From NCBI GenBank assembly GCA_963780895.1, contig CAWAEG010000008.1:62001-126000 (forward strand): a stretch of 64,000 bases of DNA, read 5' to 3'. Source of the DNA: DASQFI01 sp963780895. Its GTDB lineage: Bacteria > Acidobacteriota > Vicinamibacteria > Vicinamibacterales > SCN-69-37. Positions 33,899 through 43,213 of the stretch are shown piece by piece. The translations under genes were made by a program, and so were the position numbers. Under the pieces are notes generated by a model. The model was not told where the DNA came from. It made no database searches and saw nothing but the letters and a program-made list of their open reading frames with translations. The first letter of the stretch is position 1; every line of letters starts with the position of its first letter.

Positions 33899-34019
33899 AT
33901 CTCGCTCTCCCGAGCTGCGACTCCTATTCATGAGAACGACCGGGAGGGGGCCGATCGGACGTTCCGCCCGTCAGATAGAATCGCTGGCAGACACACGCTC
34001 CCCACCAGCATCTGCACAC

Positions 34020-34076
34020 ATGCCCAACACCAACGACTTTGTCCAGGAGCCCTGCTGCGGCGTTTACAAAAATTGA
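34020..34076 (+). pseudogene. Miniature duplicate of the ECF sigma-factor gene
   Basis: The 130 bases from about 33895 to 34025 repeat the divergent intergenic space and ATG of the sigma gene at 36873-36996 nearly base for base. After MPNTN the copy jumps to the part that encodes DTDDLVQDTLLRTFTKI in the real gene (here NDFVQEPCCGVYKN) and stops at TGA 34074-34076. An internal deletion of about 50 codons and small shifts have left an 18-codon stub. Confidence 0.6.
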
Positions 34077-34082
34077 GGGCTG

Positions 34083-34875
34083 CTAGCGGAGCGACGTCAA
34101 CACCTCGAATCGCTGTGACGCCATTCCGTCGGGAGTCCCCACGAAAATTAGGTACGTCCCACCCCTGGCAGGGATTGAGACAGTCCCTGGCCCGGGCCGC
34201 GTTATAAGACCGGCGTAGTTGCCACTCGTCGCCCAGAAGACCACCGGCACGACGCCGCCGGCCTCCGCCGCGCGCGCTTCAACGACGAGTGTTCCTGCCG
34301 TCGCCTCGATTCGGACGACTTCGCACCGGCTGGTCCCCACCCACCAGTCTTCGAGATCCGAACACAACGAGCTATCTGGCTCGACTGAGACGACGGTCGA
34401 CGCACCCGCGCTGATCCTTCGGATGGGGCGCAAGTGAAGATTCAGGACGGCGGTGGTGGAGCCGGTCGGCACCCACTGGATATCGGTTTCGTAGCCCTCG
34501 TGAAATGAGTAGACATAGCCGATGCCGCCGCCCCACAACGATGAACTTGCCCATGGACCTGGCTCGAACTCGACCGCATACTCGCCCCGATCGTTCGTCA
34601 ACGTCGACAACCAGCAGAACGCGGCGAAGGAAGGACAGTGGGACGGGGGGCTGCTTTCGCCGCCTGCCTTCGGGTAGTCCACCTCAACGCCAACGCCCGA
34701 TAGCGGCGAACCAGCTTGATCCGTCACGCGACCTGAAAGGTAGAGGCGCGTCTGGCTGGGCGCAGGTGGAGGCGCTGGCGGCGTAGGCACTGGCAGACTG
34801 GTCCGGTCGCCGTCGCAGGCGCCGAAAGCCACCACCGACGGTCGCGATACAAAAGCATCCAAGAAACCTCGTCAT
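34083..34875 (-). pseudogene. Lipoprotein-array unit 4, shifted in the signal peptide
   Basis: From the shared ATG (34875) the frame gives MTRFLGCFCIATV and then leaves the expected one; one base on, the other frame continues VVAFGACDGDRTSLPVPTPP, so a single extra base near 34840 splits the signal peptide. The rest is intact: a carboxypeptidase-regulatory-like domain (LYLSGRVTDQAGSPLSGVGV ... TNDRGEYAVEF) followed by a domain with two Cys (SLCSDLEDWWVGTSRCEVVR) and a final strand (GTYLIFVGTPDGMASQRFEV). Without the shift it would be an exported lipoprotein of about 260 residues. Confidence 0.6.
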
Positions 34876-34907
34876 ATCTCGCTCTCCAGAGCTGCGGCCC
34901 GCATCTC

Positions 34908-35240
34908 TCATCGTTGCAGCGATGTTGTGATCTGATATCGCTGCGGTGCCTTCCCGCTGGGAATCGCAAGTCTGATCTCGAAGAGCGAGTTCGCTTTTAC
35001 GATGAGCGACCGGGTCACGGGCCCCGTCGGCGTTTGGACCCATCCCAGAAGCAATTGTCGGTGACGCAGATAGAAAACACCGCTAGTGAGGCGGCGATGC
35101 CGCCCACCTCCGGGCGAGCGTCGACGGTCAGCGTTCCGGCATCGGCAACGCGGACGTGGAGCTTTTCCCACAGCTGGTGCAGCAGCCACCAGTCCCCGCC
35201 ATCAACGGCGAGCGAGCTGTCACGGTCGCCCCAATGCCCA
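34908..35240 (-). pseudogene. Lipoprotein-array unit 3, C-terminal remnant
   Basis: The minus strand reads DRDSSLAVDGGDWWLLHQLW and EKLHVRVADAGTLTVDARPE, then after a frame change SLIVKANSLFEIRLAIPSGK and APQRYQITTSLQR. This is close to the second half of unit 1 (36129-36872) in both sequence and end. The N-terminal half and leader are missing; it begins right after the stop of unit 2. Confidence 0.55.
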
Positions 35241-35261
35241 AACGACAGCGTCGCACCGCCG

Positions 35262-36098
35262 TCAGGAACACACCCCTGTCATGATTCCACTCACGGCTGC
35301 GAAGCCTTGGCCGCCGCCCTTTGCTCGGACCGCGACGTTGACCGCCCGGGGGCCGAAGAAGCGGCCTTCCAGTACCCCATTGGTCCCGAGCGTGGCAGCA
35401 AAGGTCGTGGCGCCCGGGGCGAAGCTCGTCTGAACCAGCTCGTAACGGACACCCCCACCCCAGAACGGCTCCGCCCAGCCGGACACGGTTCCTGCAGCAC
35501 GATCGAAGGTCAGCCCTCCCTCGCCGATCTCGTCCTCGGCGAAGCTACAGGTCATCGTTCCGCTGACGGGAACGTCGCCCGGCTCCGTCGCTATTCCGAA
35601 GGCGAAGTAGGCACGCGCGGAAGAGCTTTCCCAGATGCGGGCATTGCCGACGTACCCATCCGCCGGCGGTCGATGGGGCGGTGCAAACAGCAACATGGAA
35701 AACGGGAGTTTTGTTCCGCCGCTCCCGAAGACGTCGTAATCATGTGGCGCGCCGCCAAATCGAAGATCCTGCAGGGCCTCGAGCCGGCTCCAATCGGCGT
35801 AGCCCGGTGCGAGCACCTCGTATTTGCCGATCGCGGCGTTCCAGCGGAATTGGATCGCTGATGGCGTGGGTGCGCTGGGCCAGGAGTCCCAGCCCAGTAT
35901 GTCGAACGTTCGGCTCTGCGTGAGATTGAAGGGCACGGGCGTCGCTGTGTACTGGGGCGACGGGGTCGGAGTTGGAGTTGGTGACGGTGCAGTGGGCGCT
36001 GGCGGGGTAGGCACTGGCAGGCTGGTTCGGTCGCCGTCGCAGGCGCCGAAAGCAAGCACAGCGGTCGCGATCCAAAAGCATCCAAGAAACCTCGTCAT
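35262..36098 (-). CDS. Lipoprotein-array unit 2
   Basis: The 278-residue product has a lipoprotein signal (MTRFLGCFWIATAVLAFGAC) and a Pro/Thr linker (PTPTPTPSPQYTATPVPF). The first domain reads DILGWDSWPSAPTPSAIQFR and later YDVFGSGGTKLPFSMLLFAP. The second has the look of a small transferrin-binding-type barrel: GTMTCSFAEDEIGEGGLTFD, then GATTFAATLGTNGVLEGRFF and GPRAVNVAVRAKGG. The signal and leader match those of its neighbours, but the body is unrelated to units 1 and 3, so the shared front end has been combined with another cargo. Probably on the outer membrane. Confidence 0.65.
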   Translation of the reverse strand: MTRFLGCFWIATAVLAFGACDGDRTSLPVPTPPAPTAPSPTPTPTPSPQYTATPVPFNLTQSRTFDILGWDSWPSAPTPSAIQFRWNAAIGKYEVLAPGYADWSRLEALQDLRFGGAPHDYDVFGSGGTKLPFSMLLFAPPHRPPADGYVGNARIWESSSARAYFAFGIATEPGDVPVSGTMTCSFAEDEIGEGGLTFDRAAGTVSGWAEPFWGGGVRYELVQTSFAPGATTFAATLGTNGVLEGRFFGPRAVNVAVRAKGGGQGFAAVSGIMTGVCS

Positions 36099-36128
36099 AT
36101 CTCGCTCTCCCGGGCTGCGGCCCCCATC

Positions 36129-36872
36129 TCATCGTTGCAGCGATGTTGCGACCTCATATCGTTGCGGCGCCGTCCCGCTGGGAATGACAACCCTGATTTC
36201 GAAGACTGAGTTCGCTTTCACGATTAGCGATGCGATTCCGGATCCCGCCGGCTCTTTAAGCCAATCAAAATAACAATTGTCAAAGACGTTGTAGAAACAC
36301 GCCATCAGTGAGGGGACGACGCCGCCCACTTCCGGGCGAGCGTCAACGGTCAGCGTTCCGGCATCGGCAACGCGGACGTGCAACTTTTCCCACAACCGGT
36401 CCAGCAGCCACACGTCCCCGCCATCAACGGCGAGCGAGCTGTCACGGTCGATCGAAATGACGATGGACTGACCGGCTTCCACGGTCCGGATCCGGCGCAA
36501 CCGCAGGTTCTGGACGATGTTGGCTGTCTGCGAAAGCAGCGCCTGCACGTAGTGGTGCTCATATTCGCCGCCTCCAGCGTGAATCAAACTGGCGTACGCC
36601 GTCGGGGTCCCGAGACCCATTTCGTAGTACCCGTCCACGTTCGTCGATGTGGTGGCTTGTTTATGCCCGCTGAAGAAATCTTCCAGCGCCACCTCGTGGT
36701 TCGCAACGGGCGAACCGTTCTCGTCCATGACAATGCCAGACAGCTGGTAGCGCACCTGGATGGGAGTGGGCGTGGGGGTGGGCGGACTGGGCAGTGGCGG
36801 GCTGGTCCCGTCGCAGGCGCCGACGACAAGTACAGCGGTCGCGATACAGAAGCATCCAAGAAACCTCGTCAT
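36129..36872 (-). CDS. Lipoprotein-array unit 1
   Basis: The 247-residue product has a lipoprotein signal ending VLVVGACDG (Cys 20), a Pro/Thr-rich linker and a carboxypeptidase-regulatory-like domain (YQLSGIVMDENGSPVANHEV, TSTNVDGYYEMGL). The second domain reads RTVEAGQSIVISIDRDSSLA and VRVADAGTLTVDARPEVGGV, with two Cys (ACFYNVFDNCYF) and the end SVFEIRVVIPSGTAPQRYEV. It is divergent from the sigma-factor gene, with 121 bases between the two starts. Confidence 0.7.
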   Translation of the reverse strand: MTRFLGCFCIATAVLVVGACDGTSPPLPSPPTPTPTPIQVRYQLSGIVMDENGSPVANHEVALEDFFSGHKQATTSTNVDGYYEMGLGTPTAYASLIHAGGGEYEHHYVQALLSQTANIVQNLRLRRIRTVEAGQSIVISIDRDSSLAVDGGDVWLLDRLWEKLHVRVADAGTLTVDARPEVGGVVPSLMACFYNVFDNCYFDWLKEPAGSGIASLIVKANSVFEIRVVIPSGTAPQRYEVATSLQR

Positions 36873-36993
36873 ATCTCGCTCTCCCGGGCTGCGGCCCCTA
36901 CTTCATGAGAACGACCGGGAGGGGGCCGATCGGACGTTCGGCCCGTCAAGTAGAATCGCTGGTAGACACACGCTCCCCACCAGCAGCTGCACC
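36873..36993. promoter_or_regulatory. Divergent control region, lipoprotein array / sigma factor
   Basis: The 121 bases separate the ATG of lipoprotein unit 1 (minus) from that of the sigma factor (plus). The part next to the lipoprotein (CTCGCTCTCCCGGGCTGCGG) recurs before units 2, 4 and 5 of the array; the whole region recurs at about 33899-34019 before the sigma-gene stub. Retention over several duplications suggests it carries the promoter signals of both genes. TAGAATCGCTGG may hold the sigma promoter, but this is a guess. Confidence 0.5.
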
Positions 36994-37563
36994 ATGCCCG
37001 ACGATCGTGCCCTCGACTCGACGTTCGAGCTGATCGAACGGGTGCGTCAGGGCGACCGGGACGCGCTCGAGCGACTCGTGGCGCGGCACGTGGGCCCTCT
37101 ACGGCGCTGGGTCAGCGGCCGCCTCCCGCGAGCGGCCCGCGATCTGGCCGACACTGACGATCTTGTCCAGGACACCCTGCTGCGGACGTTTACAAAGATA
37201 GAGGGCTTCGAGCCTCAGGGCACCGGCGCGCTGTACGCGTACCTGCGGCAGGCGGTCCTGAATCGCCTGCGTGACGAGCTGCGGCGGAAGGAACGCGCGC
37301 CACTCCGGCTCGAGTTGGACGAGCTGGACTTCGAGGCCGAAGGATCACCGCTGGAAGAAGCCATCGGACGCGAGGCGTTCGATCGGTACAAAGCGGCGCT
37401 GACGCGTCTCAAACCGGAGGAACGCGAAGCCATCATCGGCCGGGTCGAAATGGAGTACAGCTACGCCGATCTCGCCGAACTGCTCGGCAAACCGACGCCC
37501 GACGCGGCGCGCAAGGCCGCTCAGCGGGCGCTGCTTCGCCTGGCCGAGGAAATGAAGCGATGA
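36994..37563 (+). CDS. ECF-type sigma factor
   Basis: The 189-residue protein has region 2 at about residues 15-80 (IERVRQGDRDALERLVARHV, then DTDDLVQDTLLRTFTKIEGF) and region 4 at about 130-185 with the helix-turn-helix YSYADLAELLGKPTPDAARK. The linker is charged. It directs RNA polymerase to specific promoters. It overlaps the kinase gene by four bases (ATGA). No anti-sigma factor is present, so the linked kinase may be its regulator, as in several sigma-kinase pairs. Confidence 0.85.
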   Translation: MPDDRALDSTFELIERVRQGDRDALERLVARHVGPLRRWVSGRLPRAARDLADTDDLVQDTLLRTFTKIEGFEPQGTGALYAYLRQAVLNRLRDELRRKERAPLRLELDELDFEAEGSPLEEAIGREAFDRYKAALTRLKPEEREAIIGRVEMEYSYADLAELLGKPTPDAARKAAQRALLRLAEEMKR

Positions 37564-40007
37564 GGTCTGACGAGGTCCTCGAGGAAGTGGCGGGCGCAAT
37601 TCTCGACGGCACGCCCGTCGACTGGCGCGTCATCGACTCTTCCACCCAGGAGATCGACCAGGGTTTGATCGAGCAGCTCAAGACACTCGCCACGTTGAGG
37701 CATGCAAGCCGGACGACTGACGAGCCACGACACGACGAGCACCAGCCCTGGGGCCATCTGCGCGTGCTCGAGCGCATCGGACAGGGTGCGTGCGGCGAAG
37801 TGTACCGGGCCTGGGATACTCGGCTCGATCGCGAGGTCGCGCTGAAACTGCTGCCGCCCGATCCCATGCAGGCAGAATCGCCTGGGACCTCGATCATCGA
37901 AGAGGGCCGGCTGCTCGCGCGCGTCCGCCATCCGAACGTCGTCACCATCTACGGCGCCGAAAGGATCGACGGCCGGATCGGGCTGTGGATGGAATTCGTC
38001 CGCGGTCGCACGCTGGAGGAGGAGCTGCGCGACGGCAGGACATTCTCGGCGAAGGACGTCACACGCATCGGCGTGGAGTTGTGCCGCGCCGTGTCGGCCG
38101 TCCATGCGGCCGGCCTCCTGCATCGCGACATCAAAGCGCAGAACGTCATGGCCGGCGAAGACGGACGTCTGGTGCTGATGGACTTCGGCGCGGGCACGAA
38201 GTCGGGCGGAGCAGAGATGAAGATCGCGGGAACGCCGCTCTACCTCGCGCCAGAGGTGCTGTCCGGCGCGACGGCGACCGTCCAGAGCGACGTCTACAGC
38301 ATCGGCGTACTGCTCGACCACCTGCTGACGAATTCCTACCCTGTTCGGGCCAAGGATCTCGCCGGCCTTCGCCACGCGCACGCAGCTGGCGAACGCAGGA
38401 TTCTCCGGAGCGCGCGACCAGACGTGCCGGAGCGGCTGGCGCGTGTCATCGAGCGGGCTATTGATCCAAGGCCGGATCGCCGCTTCGACAGTGCAGACTC
38501 GCTGGCTGATGCCCTCGCAGCTACCCAGGGCGCGCCAGCGCTCCTGCGGGCGACATACGTGGCAGCTGCTGTCCTTGCGCTCGTTGCGGGGGCATGGGTT
38601 GCCGGGCTGACGGGGCGCAGCCCGATTTTCCCGGCGTCGTCCGCGTCACTGGTCGAATCCGATCGACCGGTGATCGCCGTGCTGCCGTTCAAAAACCTCA
38701 GCGCCGAACCTGACAGCGACTACTTCGTGGACGGGCTGACCGACGAAATCATCCGCAATCTCGCCGTGATCGACGGGCTCGAGGTGCGATCGCAGACATC
38801 GTCGTCCTTCTTCAAGAGCACGCGCGACCTCGCCCAAATCCAGGAGAAGCTCCGGGTCAATTTGATCGTCGAAGGATCCGTTCAGCGTGAGGGCAAGCGG
38901 CTGCGGATTACCACACAGCTCGTTCGCATCGCCGGAGACGTGCCGATCTGGTCGGACCGGTTCGATCGAACGCTGGACGACGTCTTCGCGATCCAGGATG
39001 AGATCTCGCGCGCTATCGTGAACAAGCTTCGGCTGACCCTGGGACGCGGACAGCGGCGGTACCAGCCGCCCCTCGACGCGTACGACATGTACCTTCGGGC
39101 CCGGGCGCTGGTCGCCCGCCGGGGCACGGTGGCTTCCCAGCAAGCCGCCGCCTTGTTCGAGGAGGTGATTGCGAAGGATCCGGCGTTCGCTCCGGCGTAC
39201 GCAGGACTCGCCGACGCCTATGCCTTCATGTCGTGGCAGATTCCAGGGCTCTCCTCCGAGGAGGGACTGAGGCGCATGCGGCCCGCGGCCTTGAAGGCGA
39301 TCGAGCTCGATCCTCTGCTCGCCGAGGCGCATGCCGCCATGGGTCTGACGTACGCGCGTGAGTGCTACTGGCAGACCGCCCAGAAATCGTTCAACCTGGC
39401 CCTCGAGCTCAACCCAAGTCTCACGCAAGTTCATACGAGCTACGCCAGTTCGACGCTGCTGCCCATGGGGAAGTCGGCAGAGGCGCAGCAGCTGCTCGAA
39501 GCCGCGCTGACCACGGATCCACTCTCGCTCGACGTACGCCGGGACCTCGCGATGGTGCAAATCATCGCCGGCCGCTACGACGACGCCATTGCAAATCTGC
39601 GGTACGTGCTTGGCGTCGATCCAGATTTTCCCTTCGCGAATCTTCAACTCGCACGAGCGTTGACGTTTTCAGGCAGGCCCGAGGAAGCGGTGGCTCACCG
39701 GGAACGCATGCCGAAGTCTCAGCAGTCTCAGCAGGAGTGGCAGCGCTGGCTGGCGCATGCGTACGTGATGTCCGGCCGCCGCGACGAAGCGATACGGATG
39801 GCCGAAGCGCATCGGAACGAGCATCCGTATCGCCAGGCTGTCGTCTATGCGGCGCTTGGAGACAGGGACCGCACGCTCGACGCACTCGAACGTGCAGCCG
39901 ACATGATGCCGAATCGCACGGCGCTGCTTCTGGTGTACCCGGAGATGCAATTCCTCCGCGGCGACCCCAGGCTCGCCGCACTTCGTCAAAAGCTCAACCT
40001 CCCGTAG
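37560..40007 (+). CDS. Ser/Thr protein kinase with TolB-like and TPR domains
   Basis: The 815-residue protein has a kinase domain at about residues 65-335: glycine loop ERIGQGACGEVYRAWD, lysine in VALKLL, HRDIKAQNVM catalytic loop, MDFGAG metal site and GTPLYLAPEVLSG. One membrane helix (ATYVAAAVLALVAGAWVAGL) follows, then a TolB-like part (DRPVIAVLPFKNLSAEPDSD, YFVDGLTDEIIRNL) and several TPR units to the end. The kinase should sit in the cytoplasm and the sensor in the periplasm. Coupled to the sigma gene, it probably controls that sigma factor or a protein bound to it. Confidence 0.88.
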   Translation: MRSDEVLEEVAGAILDGTPVDWRVIDSSTQEIDQGLIEQLKTLATLRHASRTTDEPRHDEHQPWGHLRVLERIGQGACGEVYRAWDTRLDREVALKLLPPDPMQAESPGTSIIEEGRLLARVRHPNVVTIYGAERIDGRIGLWMEFVRGRTLEEELRDGRTFSAKDVTRIGVELCRAVSAVHAAGLLHRDIKAQNVMAGEDGRLVLMDFGAGTKSGGAEMKIAGTPLYLAPEVLSGATATVQSDVYSIGVLLDHLLTNSYPVRAKDLAGLRHAHAAGERRILRSARPDVPERLARVIERAIDPRPDRRFDSADSLADALAATQGAPALLRATYVAAAVLALVAGAWVAGLTGRSPIFPASSASLVESDRPVIAVLPFKNLSAEPDSDYFVDGLTDEIIRNLAVIDGLEVRSQTSSSFFKSTRDLAQIQEKLRVNLIVEGSVQREGKRLRITTQLVRIAGDVPIWSDRFDRTLDDVFAIQDEISRAIVNKLRLTLGRGQRRYQPPLDAYDMYLRARALVARRGTVASQQAAALFEEVIAKDPAFAPAYAGLADAYAFMSWQIPGLSSEEGLRRMRPAALKAIELDPLLAEAHAAMGLTYARECYWQTAQKSFNLALELNPSLTQVHTSYASSTLLPMGKSAEAQQLLEAALTTDPLSLDVRRDLAMVQIIAGRYDDAIANLRYVLGVDPDFPFANLQLARALTFSGRPEEAVAHRERMPKSQQSQQEWQRWLAHAYVMSGRRDEAIRMAEAHRNEHPYRQAVVYAALGDRDRTLDALERAADMMPNRTALLLVYPEMQFLRGDPRLAALRQKLNLP

Positions 40008-40010
40008 CGG

Positions 40011-42863
40011 TTACCAGTCGACCTTCATACCGATCCGCGCGATCCGCGGCGGGACGATCGTCACCGGCCGAAGGAAGGACGCCCCCGACGACCAGATCGT
40101 GTTCTGCTCGGGATTCACGTTGAAGCAGTTGAAGACGTCGAGGAACCACGCGACGCGACGGTTCTCTTTCAGCAGGACGCTCTTCTCGACGCGGAGATCA
40201 ACGACCGTGACGTTGTCGATCCGGCGCGTGCCGACCGGCTCCGCCAGGAGCGTCACGGTCCCATAGCGGAGCCCCTGCGTAAAGGTGCGGCCGAATGGCT
40301 GTCCCGATTGGTGACGCAGCACCGGCGTGATGCGAACACCCCACGGCGCCGCGTATGTGCCGTGCACCTTGGCCGTCCAGGTCCTGAACTCATGGCGGCC
40401 GCTCTCGCCCGCGTTGATCAGATCGTTCGGCGTCACTGGATACGCGTTGTTTCGAACCGTCTGTCCTGAATAGCTCTGCGCCTGATCGCGGTTCCACGTG
40501 TAGGCGAATCCGGCGGTGAGCGACCATCGTCCTCGCGCTCGGCGAGTGGCACCGGCTTCCCACGTCCAGTAATCGCTGCTGGATCGCGGGACGTTGCGCA
40601 CGACGTTCTCCGGCGCCATCCCCACGAGATCAGGGCGCAGATCGTAGGCGACCAGTGTTGGCCCATCATCCGCCGTGCCCGCGACCCCATCCGGTCCCGG
40701 ATCGGTCACCGCGACGGGCACCGTGAACGCGTCGAAGGGCTGGGTTTTGTTCTGTCGCGCGTACTGCTGGTCCTCGTGCCGCCAGACGACACCGGTTCGA
40801 AGACCGATGCCGGCAGACAGCTCGCGTTCGAACCACGCGGTGGCCTCGGTAAGAACCGGCAGTTGCAGGGCTGGGTCCATCGACTCGACCGCGGCGCCGC
40901 CGCGCCGGCTTTGGCGCCGGCCTTCCTCGCCGCGTTCCCACACGCCGCTGTGATCCGGATCGGTCCACTCGTACCGCGTCCACCAGGGATCTGAGTTGGG
41001 ATTCGCGTTGAATCCAAGCGCGTTCCCCGGTGCGACGCCGTACTGTCCGAAGGTGGCCCGCGCGAGCGTCATCCCGTCACCCGTCAGGTCATAGACCGCT
41101 CCGATTCGCGGGACGACCACGTTCCAATCGATCAGTTTGGGCACGGCGGCGAACTTCTGCGCCGTCGGGCTGCCTGCCGGGTGTTCTTGCTCGGGCAGGA
41201 ACAAGCGATAGCGATCGAATCTGAGACCGGCGTTGATCGTCAGCCGGCTCATCAACTGCCACGAGTCCGCGGCATACGCCGAGTACGTCCAGACGCCACT
41301 CTCCGATCTCGATGGCGTGTCGAAGATGAACACCGCGGATGGTTCCCCGCTCCGGAGGATGTGCACCACGTTGCCGGGATATCCCAAGAGCCATGTCTCT
41401 GCCACGGTCCACCGGATCATCTCGCCGCCGAACTTCAGGTCGTGGCTGCCGAGCCAGCCGTTCCTGAAGTAGCTCATGTTTCCAAACATCTGATTGCGCC
41501 GCCCGCTGGTCTGCCAGTCGCGATTGCCGCCACGGACCAGCAGCGTGTCGATGTCCTCGAACCGGGGCGCGGAGCTTCTGGCTTTCCACTCCTGTTCGGT
41601 CCCGAACTGGCCCGCACGCGCTTCGAAGATCAGGTGGTCGTCGATGACGGCGCTCCATTCTCCCTTCCAGACCCAACCGGCATTGTGCTGGTCCGCCGTC
41701 GACTCTTCCGTCTCGTTGATGGCGGTCGCCGGCAACAGACCACTGCCTGACGGACCGAACGGGTCGAGGCGGGTCGGCTGATGGTTCAGTCCGCGCTGGC
41801 CGTACGCGACCAGCATGCTGCTCGGGGCGATCCGATAGGTCGCTTTGCCGCTGTAGTTCGTCAGGCGTGTCTGATGCGGCTCGACGGGAAAATTCACCAG
41901 CCGCGACGAGACCATCTGGTCGCGGATCGACGCGTACCACCACAGACGATCTTTCCTGACGAAGCCGCCAAGATCCGCATTGACGTCGCGGTAGTGCCAT
42001 CGCTGATTGGCTTCGCGTGCCTGTATCCCGCCATCCTCCTGCGACACGCGGCCGATCTGTTGCTCATCGACGTTGGATGACTGCCAGTGCCTGTTCTCGT
42101 AGTCTGCGTACAGTCCGGCTCGATAGCGATTGGCGCCCGATTTCGTCACGACCTGCGTGTGAATGCCCACGGTGCTCCACTCGGCGCTGTGCGCGCCCGT
42201 GAGCACCGAGACTTCCTCGAACGATCCATAGTCGAGTGGAAAGCCGAAACCGAAGAGACCCGTGACGACGATGCCTTCGACAGTATGGCGCGGCGAGCTG
42301 CTCTTGCCGTACGCGCTGTAGCCTCCCGTGAGGAGTCCCGTGCCGCCGCCGACTTCGATCGTCGAAAGCTGCAGCGCCTGCGTAATTCCGAGAAGACCTC
42401 CGAGACTTCGTGAGATAGGCAGATTCGCGAGCTGGCTCGAACCGAATGTCTCTCCGAGCGACGTCGACCGGCGGTCGAGATCGCTGCGTGGTTTCGTGAC
42501 CGTGATCTCTTCGCGCTGCGACGCGAGGTGAAGCTCGACGTCGACGGTCGCGGTGAATCCGAGCGTGACGCGGACGTCCTGCTCGAACGTCCTGAAGCCG
42601 CTCAACGAAAAGGAAAGTGTGTACTGCCCTGGCGGCAGCGCGCTGATTCGGTAGCCTCCGTCGGCTGCCGTCGACGTCGTGCGGACGCCCATAATCGCGC
42701 CGCTCGAGATCGTGATGGTGACATTAGGGAGCACGGCGCCAGTCGTGTCATTGGCGGTGCCCACGATGGCGCCGGTCGCGGTGCCGACGGTCTGGCCGGA
42801 CACAGAGATCGGCCCGCTGAGCAGAGCGGCGACGAAACCGGCAGCGAGAGCGTGCCGCAGCAT
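40011..42863 (-). CDS. TonB-dependent receptor with carboxypeptidase-regulatory domain (Oar-like)
   Basis: The ATG at 42863 (just after an in-frame GTG) gives a 950-residue outer-membrane protein. After the signal (ALAAGFVAALLSGPISVSGQ) comes a CarboxypepD-reg domain (GTANDTTGAVLPNVTITISS, YRISALPPGQYTLSFSLSGF), then a plug and a 22-strand barrel. The barrel has the typical LTINAGLRFDRYRLFLPEQE and the end strand LRPVTIVPPRIARIGMKVDW. Such receptors bring sugars, peptides or metal complexes into the cell with TonB energy. It converges on the kinase gene with three bases between the stops. Confidence 0.88.
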   Translation of the reverse strand: MLRHALAAGFVAALLSGPISVSGQTVGTATGAIVGTANDTTGAVLPNVTITISSGAIMGVRTTSTAADGGYRISALPPGQYTLSFSLSGFRTFEQDVRVTLGFTATVDVELHLASQREEITVTKPRSDLDRRSTSLGETFGSSQLANLPISRSLGGLLGITQALQLSTIEVGGGTGLLTGGYSAYGKSSSPRHTVEGIVVTGLFGFGFPLDYGSFEEVSVLTGAHSAEWSTVGIHTQVVTKSGANRYRAGLYADYENRHWQSSNVDEQQIGRVSQEDGGIQAREANQRWHYRDVNADLGGFVRKDRLWWYASIRDQMVSSRLVNFPVEPHQTRLTNYSGKATYRIAPSSMLVAYGQRGLNHQPTRLDPFGPSGSGLLPATAINETEESTADQHNAGWVWKGEWSAVIDDHLIFEARAGQFGTEQEWKARSSAPRFEDIDTLLVRGGNRDWQTSGRRNQMFGNMSYFRNGWLGSHDLKFGGEMIRWTVAETWLLGYPGNVVHILRSGEPSAVFIFDTPSRSESGVWTYSAYAADSWQLMSRLTINAGLRFDRYRLFLPEQEHPAGSPTAQKFAAVPKLIDWNVVVPRIGAVYDLTGDGMTLARATFGQYGVAPGNALGFNANPNSDPWWTRYEWTDPDHSGVWERGEEGRRQSRRGGAAVESMDPALQLPVLTEATAWFERELSAGIGLRTGVVWRHEDQQYARQNKTQPFDAFTVPVAVTDPGPDGVAGTADDGPTLVAYDLRPDLVGMAPENVVRNVPRSSSDYWTWEAGATRRARGRWSLTAGFAYTWNRDQAQSYSGQTVRNNAYPVTPNDLINAGESGRHEFRTWTAKVHGTYAAPWGVRITPVLRHQSGQPFGRTFTQGLRYGTVTLLAEPVGTRRIDNVTVVDLRVEKSVLLKENRRVAWFLDVFNCFNVNPEQNTIWSSGASFLRPVTIVPPRIARIGMKVDW

Positions 42864-43213
42864 CACCGTAAGGTTTCCAGCGCGGGGGAGCGGCCAATTC
42901 TAGCAGGCATCGGACGCGGACGGCTCGTGTCCTCAAGTAGTTTCGGCCGGATGACCGCAGTGTTTCCGGTGCCGGTTTTGAGAGGCCGCTCCGGGTGTAA
43001 CATCCGGCGCATCAAGGACTTGCCGTTGGCAGAGCGGCTTGAGCCGGCGTTTTCTTAGGCTGACGAGTTTTCGCAGGATGCTGTCCCGGCCGTTCAGCGA
43101 GGCATCAAGGGTTTTTGCGTCGGCACCCCCTGGAGCGGCTTCTCGGAGATTCCGAATCAGAGGATCGTGCTCGAAGCAAGCGTGGGTCCATGCTGGAGAA
43201 GGGGAGGTCATGT
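42864..43213. other. Divergent intergenic region with a dispersed repeat
   Basis: Between the TonB receptor and a small membrane gene the DNA holds one copy of an ~80-base repeat (about 42955-43036) that recurs at about 49235-49315. No gene was found. A long open frame before the small membrane gene is not supported by any ribosome site until 43201-43206 (GGGGAG). Confidence 0.45.
42955..43036. repeat. Dispersed ~80-base repeat, copy 1
   Basis: The block GTGTTTCCGGTGCCGGTTTT, GAGAGGCCGCTCCGGGTGTA, ACATCCGGCGCATCAAGGAC and TTGCCGTTGGCAGAGCGG recurs with about 10 changes at 49235-49315. Inside are short inverse matches (GCCGG with CCGGC) that could form a hairpin. Both copies lie upstream of a gene start. 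No open frame is conserved. Confidence 0.6.
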
